A DNA stretch of 64,000 bases. It comes from WHSW01 sp963821025 (GTDB taxonomy: Bacteria > Actinomycetota > Thermoleophilia > Solirubrobacterales > 70-9). Shown here piece after piece: positions 8,604 to 16,912 of the stretch; position 1 is the first letter of the stretch; each line of letters begins with the position of its first letter. The translations under genes were made by a program, and so were the position numbers. Where the stretch lies: assembly GCA_963821025.1 (NCBI GenBank), contig CAWGCG010000004.1, forward strand, positions 682,001 through 746,000. The letters run 5' to 3'. The notes under the pieces are model-generated. The model was not told the origin of the DNA. It saw only the letters and a program-made list of their open reading frames with translations, and did not search any database.

Positions 8604-9215
8604 GTGGCCAGCGATGCGCGCGAGCGAATCCTCGAGGCCGCCTGCGACCTGATCGCCTCCGACGGCATCGATGACGTCCGCATCGCCCGCGTGGCCACCA
8701 GGGCGCGGGCGTCGACGGCGCTCGTCCACCACTACTTCTCGACTCGCGAGGAGTTGCTCGAACAGGCCCTGGTGCACTCGTTCGAGACCGCGGGCTCGGA
8801 GCGCTTCGCCGAGGAGCCGGACGGCGAGCCGAGCCCCAGCCGCGGGCTGAGCAGGGCGATCGAGGCCTCGCTGCCGCTGCCCGGTGACCAGGAGCGCGAC
8901 TGGACCCTCTGGGTCGAGCTGTGGCTGCGGGCGGTCCGCGACCCGGCGCTGCGCCCGCTCGCCGCTGACCTCTACGGTCGCTATCGCGAGTGGTTTGCGA
9001 CCTTCATCGCCGCCGGGCTCGAGTCGGGTGAGTTCGAATCGAGCAAGCCGGTCGCAGAGCTCGCCGACCTGGCGGTTGCACTGGTCGACGGACTCGGTAT
9101 TCGCGCCCTGGTCCGCGATCCCGAGGTCGACCTCGACCGCGCGCGTGAGCTCGTCGCCGGGGTGCTCGCGGTCGAGCTCGGGGTCGCCCCAGAGGTCCTG
9201 CTGGATTCGGATTGA
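8604..9215 (+). CDS. TetR-family transcriptional regulator
   Basis: 203 residues. N-terminal helix-turn-helix: ARERILEAACDLIASDGI, then RIARVATRARASTALVHHYFSTREELLEQAL, the canonical TetR DNA-binding layout; the ligand domain (about 60-203) has the WTLWVELWLRAVRDP segment of the TetR_C group seen near amine and betaine genes. GTG at 8604 is chosen because the HTH begins four residues later and nothing in frame upstream looks like protein; its ribosome binding site is weak (GAAAGG). Tandem with a second TetR gene 82 bp downstream, both pointing into the first polyamine transporter operon, so it may control that operon or the amine/betaine genes behind it. Confidence 0.85.
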   Translation: MASDARERILEAACDLIASDGIDDVRIARVATRARASTALVHHYFSTREELLEQALVHSFETAGSERFAEEPDGEPSPSRGLSRAIEASLPLPGDQERDWTLWVELWLRAVRDPALRPLAADLYGRYREWFATFIAAGLESGEFESSKPVAELADLAVALVDGLGIRALVRDPEVDLDRARELVAGVLAVELGVAPEVLLDSD

Positions 9216-9240
9216 CTCTGCAGCTTTGGGGTTGTAGCTT

Positions 9241-9258
9241 GCTGAATCGCGGTTCAGC
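9241..9258. promoter_or_regulatory. Candidate TetR operator GCTGAA-N6-TTCAGC
   Basis: Perfect 6+6 inverted repeat (GCTGAATCGCGGTTCAGC) 39 bp upstream of the second TetR gene. CAGCTTTGG also occurs as a direct repeat on either side. The position fits autoregulation of the TetR-potDBCA operon. Confidence 0.5.
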
Positions 9259-9297
9259 TTTGGCCGCGAGGAGGCACGAGGAGGGCAGGATCGGGCG

Positions 9298-9906
9298 ATG
9301 AGTCCACGCCCGCAGATAGAGCACATACGACGGCCGCAGCTGCTCGCCGCGGCGGCCGAGGTGATCGCCGAGCGCGGCATCGAGGCGACCCGGATCGCCG
9401 ACGTCGCCGAGCGCGCCGGCACCAGCGCCCCCGGCGTCCTCTACTGGTTCGACTCACGTGATCAGCTGCTCGCCGAGGCCCTGACCTTTGCCGAGAACGG
9501 CTTTTACGACGAGCTCGAGCTCCGCCTCGCCGGGCTGGCCGGGCCACGCGAGCGCCTCGTCGCCTTGATCGAGAGCTCGATCGGCGGCGACGACTGGCTG
9601 CTGTGGATGGAGCTCTGGACGCGGGCGCTGCGCGACGAGGCGCTGGCCCGCTCGCGCCAGGAGCTCGACGACCGCTGGCGCGCGCAGATCGCCGCGATCG
9701 TCGCCGAGGGCCAGGCCCGCGGCGACTTCGCCGGGCCGCAGCCCTCGCGGGCGGCGGTCGAGCTCGGAGCGCTGATCGACGGGCTCGCGGTTCAGGTCGC
9801 GCTCGGCGACAGCTCCGTCTCGCCCGAGGTCATGCGGACCACCTGCCTCGAAGTCGCCGCCCGCCTGCTGGAGACCGAGCTCGAGCCGCGGGGGGTCGCC
9901 GCGTGA
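9298..9906 (+). CDS. TetR-family transcriptional regulator, first gene of the pot operon
   Basis: 202 residues. Helix-turn-helix: RRPQLLAAAAEVIAERGIEATRIADVAERAGTSAPGVLYWFDSRDQLLAEAL read in order (about residues 11-62). The C-terminal domain resembles that of the TetR at 8604 (WLLWMELWTRALRDEAL matches WTLWVELWLRAVRDPAL), so the two are probably paralogues. Its stop codon overlaps the GTG start of potD by four bases (GTGA at 9903-9906), which makes it the lead gene of a TetR-potD-potB-potC-potA operon and the most likely sensor of its substrate. A perfect inverted repeat at 9241-9258 is the likely binding site. Confidence 0.88.
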   Translation: MSPRPQIEHIRRPQLLAAAAEVIAERGIEATRIADVAERAGTSAPGVLYWFDSRDQLLAEALTFAENGFYDELELRLAGLAGPRERLVALIESSIGGDDWLLWMELWTRALRDEALARSRQELDDRWRAQIAAIVAEGQARGDFAGPQPSRAAVELGALIDGLAVQVALGDSSVSPEVMRTTCLEVAARLLETELEPRGVAA

Positions 9907-11009
9907 GCGAGCTCTCGCGGCGCCAGTTGCTGCAGGCCGGCGCCGGGCTCGCGCTCGGCGCCTACGGGCTCAGCGGGTGCACCGTCGAGCGCCAGATCGA
10001 CCGCTCCGCCGAGGGGCGGATCGTCAAGCCCGAGGTCGACGGCGACCTGCTGATCTACAACTGGGCCCAGTACATGGACCCGGCGCTGAAGAAGGGGTTC
10101 TCGGAGAAGTACGGGGTCGAGGTCAACGAGGTCAACTACGACAACCTCGAGGCGATGGTGATCAAGCTGCGAAGCGGCGCCAGCTACGACCTGATCTGGC
10201 CCAGCACCGAGTACGTCTTCCGGCTCAACAAGGAGGGCCTGCTGCAGCAGTTCGATCGCTCGCTGTTGCGAAACAACGACAACATCTTCGACTTCTACAC
10301 CAGCCCCTGGTGGGACCCGAACGACGAACTGGGGGTTCCCTACACCTACTACACGACCGGGATCGCCTGGCGCGAGGACGAGGTCTCGGGGATCACCGGC
10401 TCGTGGAACGACCTGCTCAACCCCGACGGCGCCGGGCGGATGTTCATCCTCGACGACTTCCAGGAGGCGATCGGCGAGGCGAACCTGATCAACGGCTTCG
10501 ACCTCAATACCCCGAACCCCGACGAGCTCGAGACCTCGAAGGAGACCCTGCTCGCCCAGAAGGAGAACGCCCGCGGCTTCTCCACCAACTCCGTCCAGAA
10601 CCTGGTCTCGGGGACCGCCGTCCTGCACCAAGCCTGGAACGGCGACATCGTCAACGTCCGTAACCAGGTCGACGATCCCGAGCTCTACAAGTACGAGACC
10701 TGCTCCGAGGGGGTCCCTGTCGGCACCGATCTGATGTCGATCCCGATCACGGCGAGGAGCCCCGGGACCGCGATGCTGTTCATGGACTGGATCATCGATC
10801 CGGAGAACTCGGCCCAGAACGTCGCCTGGAACGGCTATCCGCAGCCTTGCGAGGGCGCCAAGCAGGAGTTCGCGAGCCTGGTCAAGGAGGAGCCGTCGAT
10901 CGACGTCGACCTGGCCGCGCTCGCGGACTCGGCGCTCGAGTACCGGCTCGACGATCCCGACGCGCGGCGGCTGTGGACGGACGTCTTCACCGAGGTCAAG
11001 GCGTCGTGA
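9903..11009 (+). CDS. potD: Polyamine-type ABC transporter, substrate-binding lipoprotein (Tat-exported)
   Basis: Extracytoplasmic binding protein of a spermidine/putrescine-type importer. 368 residues. The N-terminus carries a twin-arginine motif (SRRQLLQ, residues 5-11) followed by a lipobox LSGC, so it is probably exported folded and lipidated. The fold is that of SBP_bac_8/PotD: DLLIYNWAQYMDP near the start, GVPYTYYTTGIAWRED, and TAMLFMDWIIDPENSA near the end. GTG start overlaps the upstream TetR stop (GTGA). Followed by both permeases and the ATPase in one operon. PotD-like proteins also bind opines and related amines, so the ligand is inferred. Confidence 0.9.
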   Translation: MSELSRRQLLQAGAGLALGAYGLSGCTVERQIDRSAEGRIVKPEVDGDLLIYNWAQYMDPALKKGFSEKYGVEVNEVNYDNLEAMVIKLRSGASYDLIWPSTEYVFRLNKEGLLQQFDRSLLRNNDNIFDFYTSPWWDPNDELGVPYTYYTTGIAWREDEVSGITGSWNDLLNPDGAGRMFILDDFQEAIGEANLINGFDLNTPNPDELETSKETLLAQKENARGFSTNSVQNLVSGTAVLHQAWNGDIVNVRNQVDDPELYKYETCSEGVPVGTDLMSIPITARSPGTAMLFMDWIIDPENSAQNVAWNGYPQPCEGAKQEFASLVKEEPSIDVDLAALADSALEYRLDDPDARRLWTDVFTEVKAS

Positions 11010-11025
11010 GCGAGGCGGCCCGCGG

Positions 11026-11877
11026 GTGACCGCGGGCGGTTTTTGGAACCGGTTCCTGCTCCCGGGCGGGATCTGGCTGGTGGCGCTGTTCCTGGTCCCG
11101 CTCGTCTTCGTGCTCGCGCTCTCGTTCGGATACGTCGACGACCTCGGCCGCGCCGTCTACGCGACCCAGACCGACAACTACGCCGACGCCTTCGACCCGA
11201 CCTATTTCCCGGTGCTCTTGCGCTCGGTCTTCTATGCGCTCGCGACCACCGTCCTCTGCCTCGCGATCGGCTATCCGGTCGCCTACTACATCGCCCGCTT
11301 CGGCGGCCGCTACCGCAGTGCGCTGATCGCGCTCTTGGTCTTGCCGTTCTTCGTCAACTACCTGGTCCGGACCTACGCCTGGGTGGCACTGCTCGCCGAC
11401 GAGGGCCTGGTCAACAACGGCCTCATCGACCTCGGCGTGATCAGCGAGCCGATTCGGATGATCAATACCCCGTGGGCGGTGATCGGCGGGCTCACCTACG
11501 GCTACCTGGTGTTCATGATCCTGCCGGTCTACGGGGCGCTCGAGCGGCTCGACCGCTCGGTGGTCGAGGCCGGCAAGGACCTCTACGGCTCGCCCTTGCA
11601 GACCTTCCTCCACGTGACCCTTCCGCAGACCAAGCAGGGGATCCTCGCCGGCTCGGTGCTCGTCTTCTTGCCCGCGGTCGGCGACTTCGTCGCCGCCCAG
11701 CTGCTCGGCGGGCCCCAGACCTACATGGTCGGCAACCTGATCCAGGACCAGTTCTTCGCCGCCAACAACTGGCCCTTCGGCGCGGCCTTGACGGTGGTGA
11801 TGATGCTCTTCCTCTCGATCTGGATGATCGGCTACCTGCGTTCGGCGGCGCGCGACGTCAGGGGGGCAGCGATATGA
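11026..11877 (+). CDS. potB: Polyamine-type ABC transporter permease (PotB-like)
   Basis: Inner-membrane permease of the first transporter. 283 residues, six predicted hydrophobic helices beginning with LPGGIWLVALFLVPLVFVLALSF. The cytoplasmic EAA loop that docks on the ATPase is EAGKDLYGSPLQTFLHVTLP (about residues 184-203). GTG start at 11026 is 17 bases after the potD stop, with a purine-rich GAGCGAGG upstream. Its stop overlaps the potC start (ATGA, 11874-11877), so the two permeases should be made in equal amounts. Confidence 0.92.
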   Translation: MTAGGFWNRFLLPGGIWLVALFLVPLVFVLALSFGYVDDLGRAVYATQTDNYADAFDPTYFPVLLRSVFYALATTVLCLAIGYPVAYYIARFGGRYRSALIALLVLPFFVNYLVRTYAWVALLADEGLVNNGLIDLGVISEPIRMINTPWAVIGGLTYGYLVFMILPVYGALERLDRSVVEAGKDLYGSPLQTFLHVTLPQTKQGILAGSVLVFLPAVGDFVAAQLLGGPQTYMVGNLIQDQFFAANNWPFGAALTVVMMLFLSIWMIGYLRSAARDVRGAAI

Positions 11878-12704
11878 ACGAGTCGCATGCTTTCGACCGC
11901 CCGCGGTTCCTGCGGATCTTCGCGCTCGGTGTCTACGTCTTCCTGTTCGCGCCGATCCTCGTCGTCATCCTGTTCTCCTTCAACTCGGTCAAGTCGCTGA
12001 ACGTCTTCGACGGCTTCTCGCTGCAGTGGTACGAGGAGTTCCTCAACGACCCGACCCTGCGCGAGTCGCTGTTCACCTCGCTCGAGATCGCCTTCGTGAC
12101 GATGATCGCGGCGACGATCATCGGCACCGCGCTGGCGATCGGCCTGGTGCGCTCGCACGCTCGCTGGGCACCCGGGGCCAACATCCTGATGCTGGTGCCG
12201 CTGGTGGTCCCCGAGATCGTCGCCGGGATCTCGGCGCTGCTGATCTTCAGCCAGATCGGGATCGCGCTCTCGTTCTGGACCATCGTCATCGCCCACATCA
12301 CCTTCTCGATCTCCTACGTGACGATCGTCGTGCGGGCGCGGATGGCCTCGATCAGCCAGGAGATCGAGGAGGCGGCGATGGACCTCGGCGCCACCCGCTG
12401 GCAGTCGGTGCGCATGGTCTTGGTCCCGGCGCTTTGGCCGTCGGTGCTCGCTGCCGGCCTGCTCGTCTTCGCCTTCTCGTTCGACGACTTCGTGCTCAGC
12501 TTCTTCACCACCGGCGAGGACCTGCAACCGCTGCCGGTGCGGATCTGGTCGGCGATCCGGTTCGGGCTCTCGCCGACGATCAACGCGATCGGGACGCTGA
12601 TGATGGTCGTCTCGCTGAGCGCGATCGCGCTCGCCGTGGTCCTGCCGCGCCTGTTCGGCAGGCGCGAGAGCGGGCTCAAGGTGCTGACCGCGAGCGAGGG
12701 ATAA
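11874..12704 (+). CDS. potC: Polyamine-type ABC transporter permease (PotC-like)
   Basis: Second permease, 276 residues with six hydrophobic segments, starting FALGVYVFLFAPILVVILFSF and carrying the EAA loop EEAAMDLGATRWQSVRMVLVP (about 163-183). The ATG at 11874 overlaps the potB stop; a longer frame to 11043 exists but only shadows potB, so it was discarded. Twelve bases separate its stop from potA and hold AAGGAGGA, a strong ribosome binding site for the ATPase. Confidence 0.92.
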   Translation: MNESHAFDRPRFLRIFALGVYVFLFAPILVVILFSFNSVKSLNVFDGFSLQWYEEFLNDPTLRESLFTSLEIAFVTMIAATIIGTALAIGLVRSHARWAPGANILMLVPLVVPEIVAGISALLIFSQIGIALSFWTIVIAHITFSISYVTIVVRARMASISQEIEEAAMDLGATRWQSVRMVLVPALWPSVLAAGLLVFAFSFDDFVLSFFTTGEDLQPLPVRIWSAIRFGLSPTINAIGTLMMVVSLSAIALAVVLPRLFGRRESGLKVLTASEG

Positions 12705-12716
12705 GGAGGAACGGCA

Positions 12717-13787
12717 ATGTCGGAGGCGATCAGGATCGAGAACGTCAGTAAGCGCTTCGGCGAGCACGTCGCCGTCGACGACATCAGCCTCGAGATCGAG
12801 CAGGGCGAGTTCTTCTCGATGCTCGGGCCGTCGGGCTGCGGAAAGACGACAACCTTGCGGATGCTCGCCGGATTCGAGGTCCCGAGCGAGGGCCGGATCC
12901 TGCTCGAGGGCGAGCCGGTCGAGGAGGTGCCGCCTTACAAGCGCGATGTCAACATGGTCTTTCAGAGCTATGCGCTGTTCGAGCACCTCGACATCGCCGA
13001 CAACGTCGCCTTCGGGCTCAAGCGACGCAAGGTCTCGAAGCAGGAGATCGAACAGAGGGTCCGCGAGGCGCTCGAGCTGGTCAATCTCGCCGAGCGTGCG
13101 GGCGCGCGCACCAACGAGCTCTCCGGAGGCCAAAAGCAGCGCGTCGCGCTCGCCCGGGCGCTGGTCAACCGGCCGAAGGTGCTGTTGCTCGACGAGCCGC
13201 TCGGCGCGCTCGACCTGAAGCTGCGCAAGCAGATGCAGGTCGAGCTGAAGGCGATCCAGCGCGAGGTCGGGATCACCTTCGTCTACGTCACCCATGACCA
13301 GGAAGAGGCGCTCTCGATGTCCGACCGGATCGCGGTGATGGAGTTCGGGCGGGTCGCCCAATGCGGGCCGCCCGAGGAGATCTATGAGCATCCGAGCGGA
13401 GAGTTCGTCGCCGGCTTCATCGGGATCTCGAACCTGATCTCGGGAATCGTCGCCGACGGCGGTCAGGTGCGGATCGCCAACGGCACCCAGGTCGAGGCGG
13501 AGCTGCCCGACGGGATCTCGCGCGGCGACACCGTCAACCTCTCGATTCGCCCGGAGAAGATCGCGATCGCGGAGGAGGTCACCGATCAGATGGTCTCGAT
13601 GCAGGGCACGGTCGAGGCTCGGGTCTATCTCGGGGTGATGACCCAGCTCACGGTCTCGCTCGACGATGGCGCCCGTCTGGTCGCGCTCGAGCAGGCCTAC
13701 CACCAAGCGCGCGCCGACGATCGCTGGGAGCCCGGTATGCCGGTGAAGGTCGGCTGGCTGCCCGAGCACTGCCTGGTGTTGCGCTGA
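12717..13787 (+). CDS. potA: Polyamine-type ABC transporter ATPase (PotA-like)
   Basis: Cytoplasmic ATPase, 356 residues. Walker A GPSGCGKTT (about 39-47), signature LSGGQKQR, Walker B VLLLDEPLGALD and switch His in YVTHDQEEAL are intact; a TOBE domain follows (about 235-356; SIRPEKIAI). Last intact gene of the TetR-potDBCA operon. Immediately after its stop, another frame encodes what looks like the end of a flavin amine oxidase (see 13789-13881), suggesting the operon once continued with a polyamine-degrading enzyme. Confidence 0.94.
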   Translation: MSEAIRIENVSKRFGEHVAVDDISLEIEQGEFFSMLGPSGCGKTTTLRMLAGFEVPSEGRILLEGEPVEEVPPYKRDVNMVFQSYALFEHLDIADNVAFGLKRRKVSKQEIEQRVREALELVNLAERAGARTNELSGGQKQRVALARALVNRPKVLLLDEPLGALDLKLRKQMQVELKAIQREVGITFVYVTHDQEEALSMSDRIAVMEFGRVAQCGPPEEIYEHPSGEFVAGFIGISNLISGIVADGGQVRIANGTQVEAELPDGISRGDTVNLSIRPEKIAIAEEVTDQMVSMQGTVEARVYLGVMTQLTVSLDDGARLVALEQAYHQARADDRWEPGMPVKVGWLPEHCLVLR

Positions 13788-13788
13788 G

Positions 13789-13881
13789 CAAATCGGCGGT
13801 CACTTGGGGGTTCCCTTCAACGGGCTGATGGAGGGGGCGATCCGCAGCGGCCGGCGCGCCGCGGCGGAGCTCTCGGCCTAG
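13789..13881 (+). pseudogene. 3' remnant of a flavin monoamine (polyamine) oxidase gene
   Basis: The gap behind potA is open in one frame and ends with TAG at 13879-13881. The 30 codons read QIGGHLGVPFNGLMEGAIRS then GRRAAAELSA. The G-x-MEGAIRSG-x-RAA-E pattern is the C-terminal signature of flavin amine oxidases, where it contacts FAD after the tryptophan/tyrosine cage. No start codon and no room for the other 400 residues exist, so this is best read as a deletion remnant fused against the end of potA. The TAG overlaps, by two bases, the stop of the convergent potC at 13878. Assignment is by recollection of the family motif, not by alignment. Confidence 0.55.
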
Positions 13882-14735
13882 GGGGCCGCGGTCGCCTCGG
13901 CCGCCAGCGGCTCGGGCTTGGGCTGCCCGGCCCGGCCTCCGACCCCGCCGGTCTCCTGGGTCAGCTTGTTGGCGAAGTAGACGGGGATGATCGAAATCAC
14001 GATCACGATCACCGCGACCACGTTGACGATCGGCAGCTGGTTCGAGCGGAACAGGTTGTTGTAGATCCAGATCGGCAGCGTCTCGAGGTCGGCGCCGATC
14101 GTGAACCGGGTGACAATGATCTCGTCGAAGGAGAGCGCGAAGGCGAGCAGGGCGCCGGCGACCAGCGCCGTGCGCATGCTCGGCAGGGTGACCAGGCGGA
14201 AGGTCTGCCAGGTGTGCGCGCCGAGGTCGGCCGATGCCTCCTCGAGCGAGACGGAAACGCGCCGCAGGCGCGCGACGACGTTGTTGTAGACCAGCACGAT
14301 GCAGAAGGTCGCATGGCCGACGATCACCGTGAACAGGCTCAGGTCGACCCCGAGCACCTGGGTGAAGGTGTCGTTGATCGCGATCCCGGTGACGATCCCG
14401 GGGAGCGCGAGCGGCAGCAGCACGAGGAAGGAGATCGTCTCGCGCCCGAAGAAGCGATGGCGCGAGACCGCGAGCGAGGTCAGGGTGCCGAGCAGGATCG
14501 CGATCGCGGTCGCCGCGACTGCGGCCTTGATCGAGGTGACGAAGGCGTCCCGGGCGCCCGTGTTGTCGATCGCCCTGCCGAACCAGTCAATGGTCAGGCC
14601 TGCCGGCGGCCACTCGAGCGTCTTGCCGGCGTTGAAGGCGTAGACCAGGATCACGATCAGCGGCACGTAGATGAACACCAACGTCAGGCCGACGCCGATC
14701 CGCAGCAACACCTGTGATCGATTCGAGAGCCTCAT
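13878..14735 (-). CDS. potC: Second polyamine-type ABC transporter permease (PotC-like)
   Basis: 285 residues, six hydrophobic segments (first: IGVGLTLVFIYVPLIVILVYAF) and the EAA loop EEASADLGAHTWQTFRLVTLP. Last gene of the minus-strand operon potA-potD-potB-potC; its ATG overlaps the potB stop by four bases. The C-terminal 25 residues are a hydrophilic proline/alanine tail (QPKPEPLAAEATAAP) not needed for the fold. Convergent with the first transporter operon, with which it shares only about family-level similarity, so the two operons are not a recent duplication. Confidence 0.92.
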   Translation of the reverse strand: MRLSNRSQVLLRIGVGLTLVFIYVPLIVILVYAFNAGKTLEWPPAGLTIDWFGRAIDNTGARDAFVTSIKAAVAATAIAILLGTLTSLAVSRHRFFGRETISFLVLLPLALPGIVTGIAINDTFTQVLGVDLSLFTVIVGHATFCIVLVYNNVVARLRRVSVSLEEASADLGAHTWQTFRLVTLPSMRTALVAGALLAFALSFDEIIVTRFTIGADLETLPIWIYNNLFRSNQLPIVNVVAVIVIVISIIPVYFANKLTQETGGVGGRAGQPKPEPLAAEATAAP

Positions 14736-15625
14736 AGGTGCTCGAAGGCCCCGAGCCGCCGCGCGACCAGCAGATAGATGATCATCACCACCACGGGGAC
14801 CATCACGAACGCGGACGCCAGGGGCTGGTTGTTGACGATGTTGGAGTAGACGACGTTGCCGATGAACTGGTTGTTGGAGACCAGAGCCGGAGTGATGTAG
14901 TCGCCGAGCGTGAGCGCGAAGGTAAAGATCGAGCCGGCGATCACGGCCGGGAAGGCGAGCGGCAAAATCACCCGCCTGAAGGTCGTCAGCGGCGACGCCC
15001 CCAGATCCTCGGAGGCGCTGATCACCGAATCCGGGATCCGCTCGAGCCCGGCGTAGATCGGGATGATCATGAACGGCAGCCAGAGGTAGCTCATCACCAG
15101 CCAGACGGCGACGTTGCCGTAGCCGGGCCCGTCGATCCCGAGCGGGTTAAGCGCCCAGTTGAGGATCCCGCCGCTGGAGAGGATCGTCCGCCAGGCGTAG
15201 ACCTTGACCAGGTAGCTCGACCACAGCGGCAGCAGCACGGCGACAACGAGCACCGCCTTCATCCGGCCGCTGGCGACCTTCGCCATGTAGAAGGCGATCG
15301 GGAAGGCGAGCAGCGCGTCGGTCACCGTGACCAGCGCCGCGATCGCGATCGTCCTCCCGGCGATCGTGCGATAGACCGGCTCCTCGAAGATGGTCTGGAA
15401 GTTGTCGAGCGTGAAGTTCCGCTCGATCTCGCCGCTGAGCGCGTTGACCCCCCAGAACGCGGTGATCAGGATGACCACCAGCGAGCCGAGGTAGCCGATC
15501 ACCAGCCAGCCGACCGGCCCGGCGAGCAGGGCGCCGACCTGCAGCCGGGGACGGCCGTGGAAGAGGCCGGCGAGCCTGCGGCCCACCGACCTCCTCGGCG
15601 CCGGCGTCGCTACGCCGGCTTCCAC
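14732..15625 (-). CDS. potB: Second polyamine-type ABC transporter permease (PotB-like)
   Basis: 297 residues. A 30-residue cytoplasmic N-terminus precedes six hydrophobic segments (LLAGPVGWLVIGYLGSLVVIL onward); the EAA loop is SASEDLGASPLTTFRRVILP. Starts at GTG 15625, 36 bp after the potD stop, and overlaps potC by ATGA. Together with the neighbouring potA, potD and potC it forms a second complete importer transcribed toward the first. Confidence 0.92.
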   Translation of the reverse strand: MEAGVATPAPRRSVGRRLAGLFHGRPRLQVGALLAGPVGWLVIGYLGSLVVILITAFWGVNALSGEIERNFTLDNFQTIFEEPVYRTIAGRTIAIAALVTVTDALLAFPIAFYMAKVASGRMKAVLVVAVLLPLWSSYLVKVYAWRTILSSGGILNWALNPLGIDGPGYGNVAVWLVMSYLWLPFMIIPIYAGLERIPDSVISASEDLGASPLTTFRRVILPLAFPAVIAGSIFTFALTLGDYITPALVSNNQFIGNVVYSNIVNNQPLASAFVMVPVVVMIIYLLVARRLGAFEHL

Positions 15626-15661
15626 GGAACGCCTTCCTTCATACGGGACGTGTGCGCTTGA

Positions 15662-16912
15662 TTACCCCTTGATCTCGGTCCAGGCCGAGACCCAGTCGTT
15701 GTAGTCCATGCACTCCTCACCACGGTCGTCGCCGCAATCGGCGAGCGGCGTCTCCCAGTAGTAGACGCGCTGCCAGAACTCCGGGTTGTCCGCGTTGTAG
15801 AGCTCGCAGTGGTTGGGAGCCCCGAAGTACGCGGGATCCAGGGTCTTGAACTCGGCGCATGCCTTGCTCTGGGCCGGCGCCTCGCCGAACCAGGCCGCGA
15901 CCTTGGCGTTCGCCTCCGGACTGATGATGTGGTCCATCCACAGGTACATGCAGTTCGGGTGCGCCGCCTCGTTGCTGATCATCCAGGTGTCCGACCACCC
16001 GGTCGCGTCCTCCTCCGGGAGGAAGCCCCCTGAGGCCGGGGTCGAGGCGACGGGGTCGCCCTCGCCCAGCAGCGTGAAGTACTGGTACTGCCAGGTCGTT
16101 CCGACACTGACGTCGCCGTTCGCGAACGACGAGATCTGCTTCGCGAAATCGGACCAGTACTCGCCGACGTTCGGCCGCTGCTCCTTGAGCAGGTCGACCG
16201 CGGCGTTGAACTGATCCTCGTCGAGCTCGTACGGGTTGTCGATCCCGAGGTCCGGCTGGTGAGCCTTCAGGTACAGCGCCGCGTCGGCGATGTAGATCGG
16301 GTCGTCGTAGACGCTGAGCTGACCCTTGTACTTCGCAGCCACCTCCGGGTCGAGCAGCGGCGCCCAGGTCGAGCCGTCGACGTCCGGCGCGGCGTCCGTG
16401 TTCCACGTCAGCACGTTCGCCCCGCGCCCGTGCGGGATCCCGTAGTTAACGCCGTCGAAAGTGTTGTACGGCTGGTCCTTGAGATCGTCGAAGACCGTTG
16501 CGTAGTTGGGCACCAAGTCGGTGTTGACCGGGGCGACGTCGCCGCCCTCGACCAGGCGCGCGGTGGCGTTACCGGACGCCGAGACGCCGTCGTACTGACC
16601 GGACCGCATCAGCTCGACCATCTCGTCCGAGGTGCCGCCGATCTTGACGTTGACTTGGCAGCCGGACTCCTTCTCGAAGTCGGTGACCCAGTCGACCTTC
16701 GGGTCGGTCGAGCCGTCCTCGACGTAACCGGCCCAGGCGATCAGGTTGACCTCGCCCTCGGGCTCGCCGACCTCCTGGAGCGCGTCGCTCTCGCTGCTCG
16801 TCGAGTCGTCGTCGCTACCGCATCCGGCGGCAAACGCGAGCATGAACACGAGCAACCCCGCGATCACCAACCAGGCGACCTTGGCGGGACTTCCTCCCTC
16901 ACTACGCATCAC
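15662..16912 (-). CDS. potD: Second polyamine-type ABC transporter, substrate-binding lipoprotein
   Basis: 416 residues. Classical Sec lipoprotein signal (LLVFMLAFAAGC; lipobox AAGC near residue 31), unlike the Tat signal of the first transporter. The PotD fold shows in VNLIAWAGYVEDG, GIPHGRGANVLTWN and CMYLWMDHIISPEANAK. Four cysteines in the C-terminal third (CMY, SKACAEF, HCELYN, DCGDDRGEEC) could form extracellular disulfides and are absent from the other PotD. ATG at 16912 lies 11 bases inside the end of potA. Different signal and divergent sequence suggest a different ligand. Confidence 0.9.
   Translation of the reverse strand: MMRSEGGSPAKVAWLVIAGLLVFMLAFAAGCGSDDDSTSSESDALQEVGEPEGEVNLIAWAGYVEDGSTDPKVDWVTDFEKESGCQVNVKIGGTSDEMVELMRSGQYDGVSASGNATARLVEGGDVAPVNTDLVPNYATVFDDLKDQPYNTFDGVNYGIPHGRGANVLTWNTDAAPDVDGSTWAPLLDPEVAAKYKGQLSVYDDPIYIADAALYLKAHQPDLGIDNPYELDEDQFNAAVDLLKEQRPNVGEYWSDFAKQISSFANGDVSVGTTWQYQYFTLLGEGDPVASTPASGGFLPEEDATGWSDTWMISNEAAHPNCMYLWMDHIISPEANAKVAAWFGEAPAQSKACAEFKTLDPAYFGAPNHCELYNADNPEFWQRVYYWETPLADCGDDRGEECMDYNDWVSAWTEIKG

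Noticed and set aside
11043..11873. Upstream extension of potC to 11043.
   Set aside because: The extra 277 codons are an out-of-frame reading of potB; ATG 11874 has the typical ATGA overlap.
13788..13881. Reading the gap behind potA as a plain terminator region.
   Set aside because: No hairpin with a T-run is visible, while one frame gives an amine-oxidase-like C-terminus, so the remnant call was preferred.
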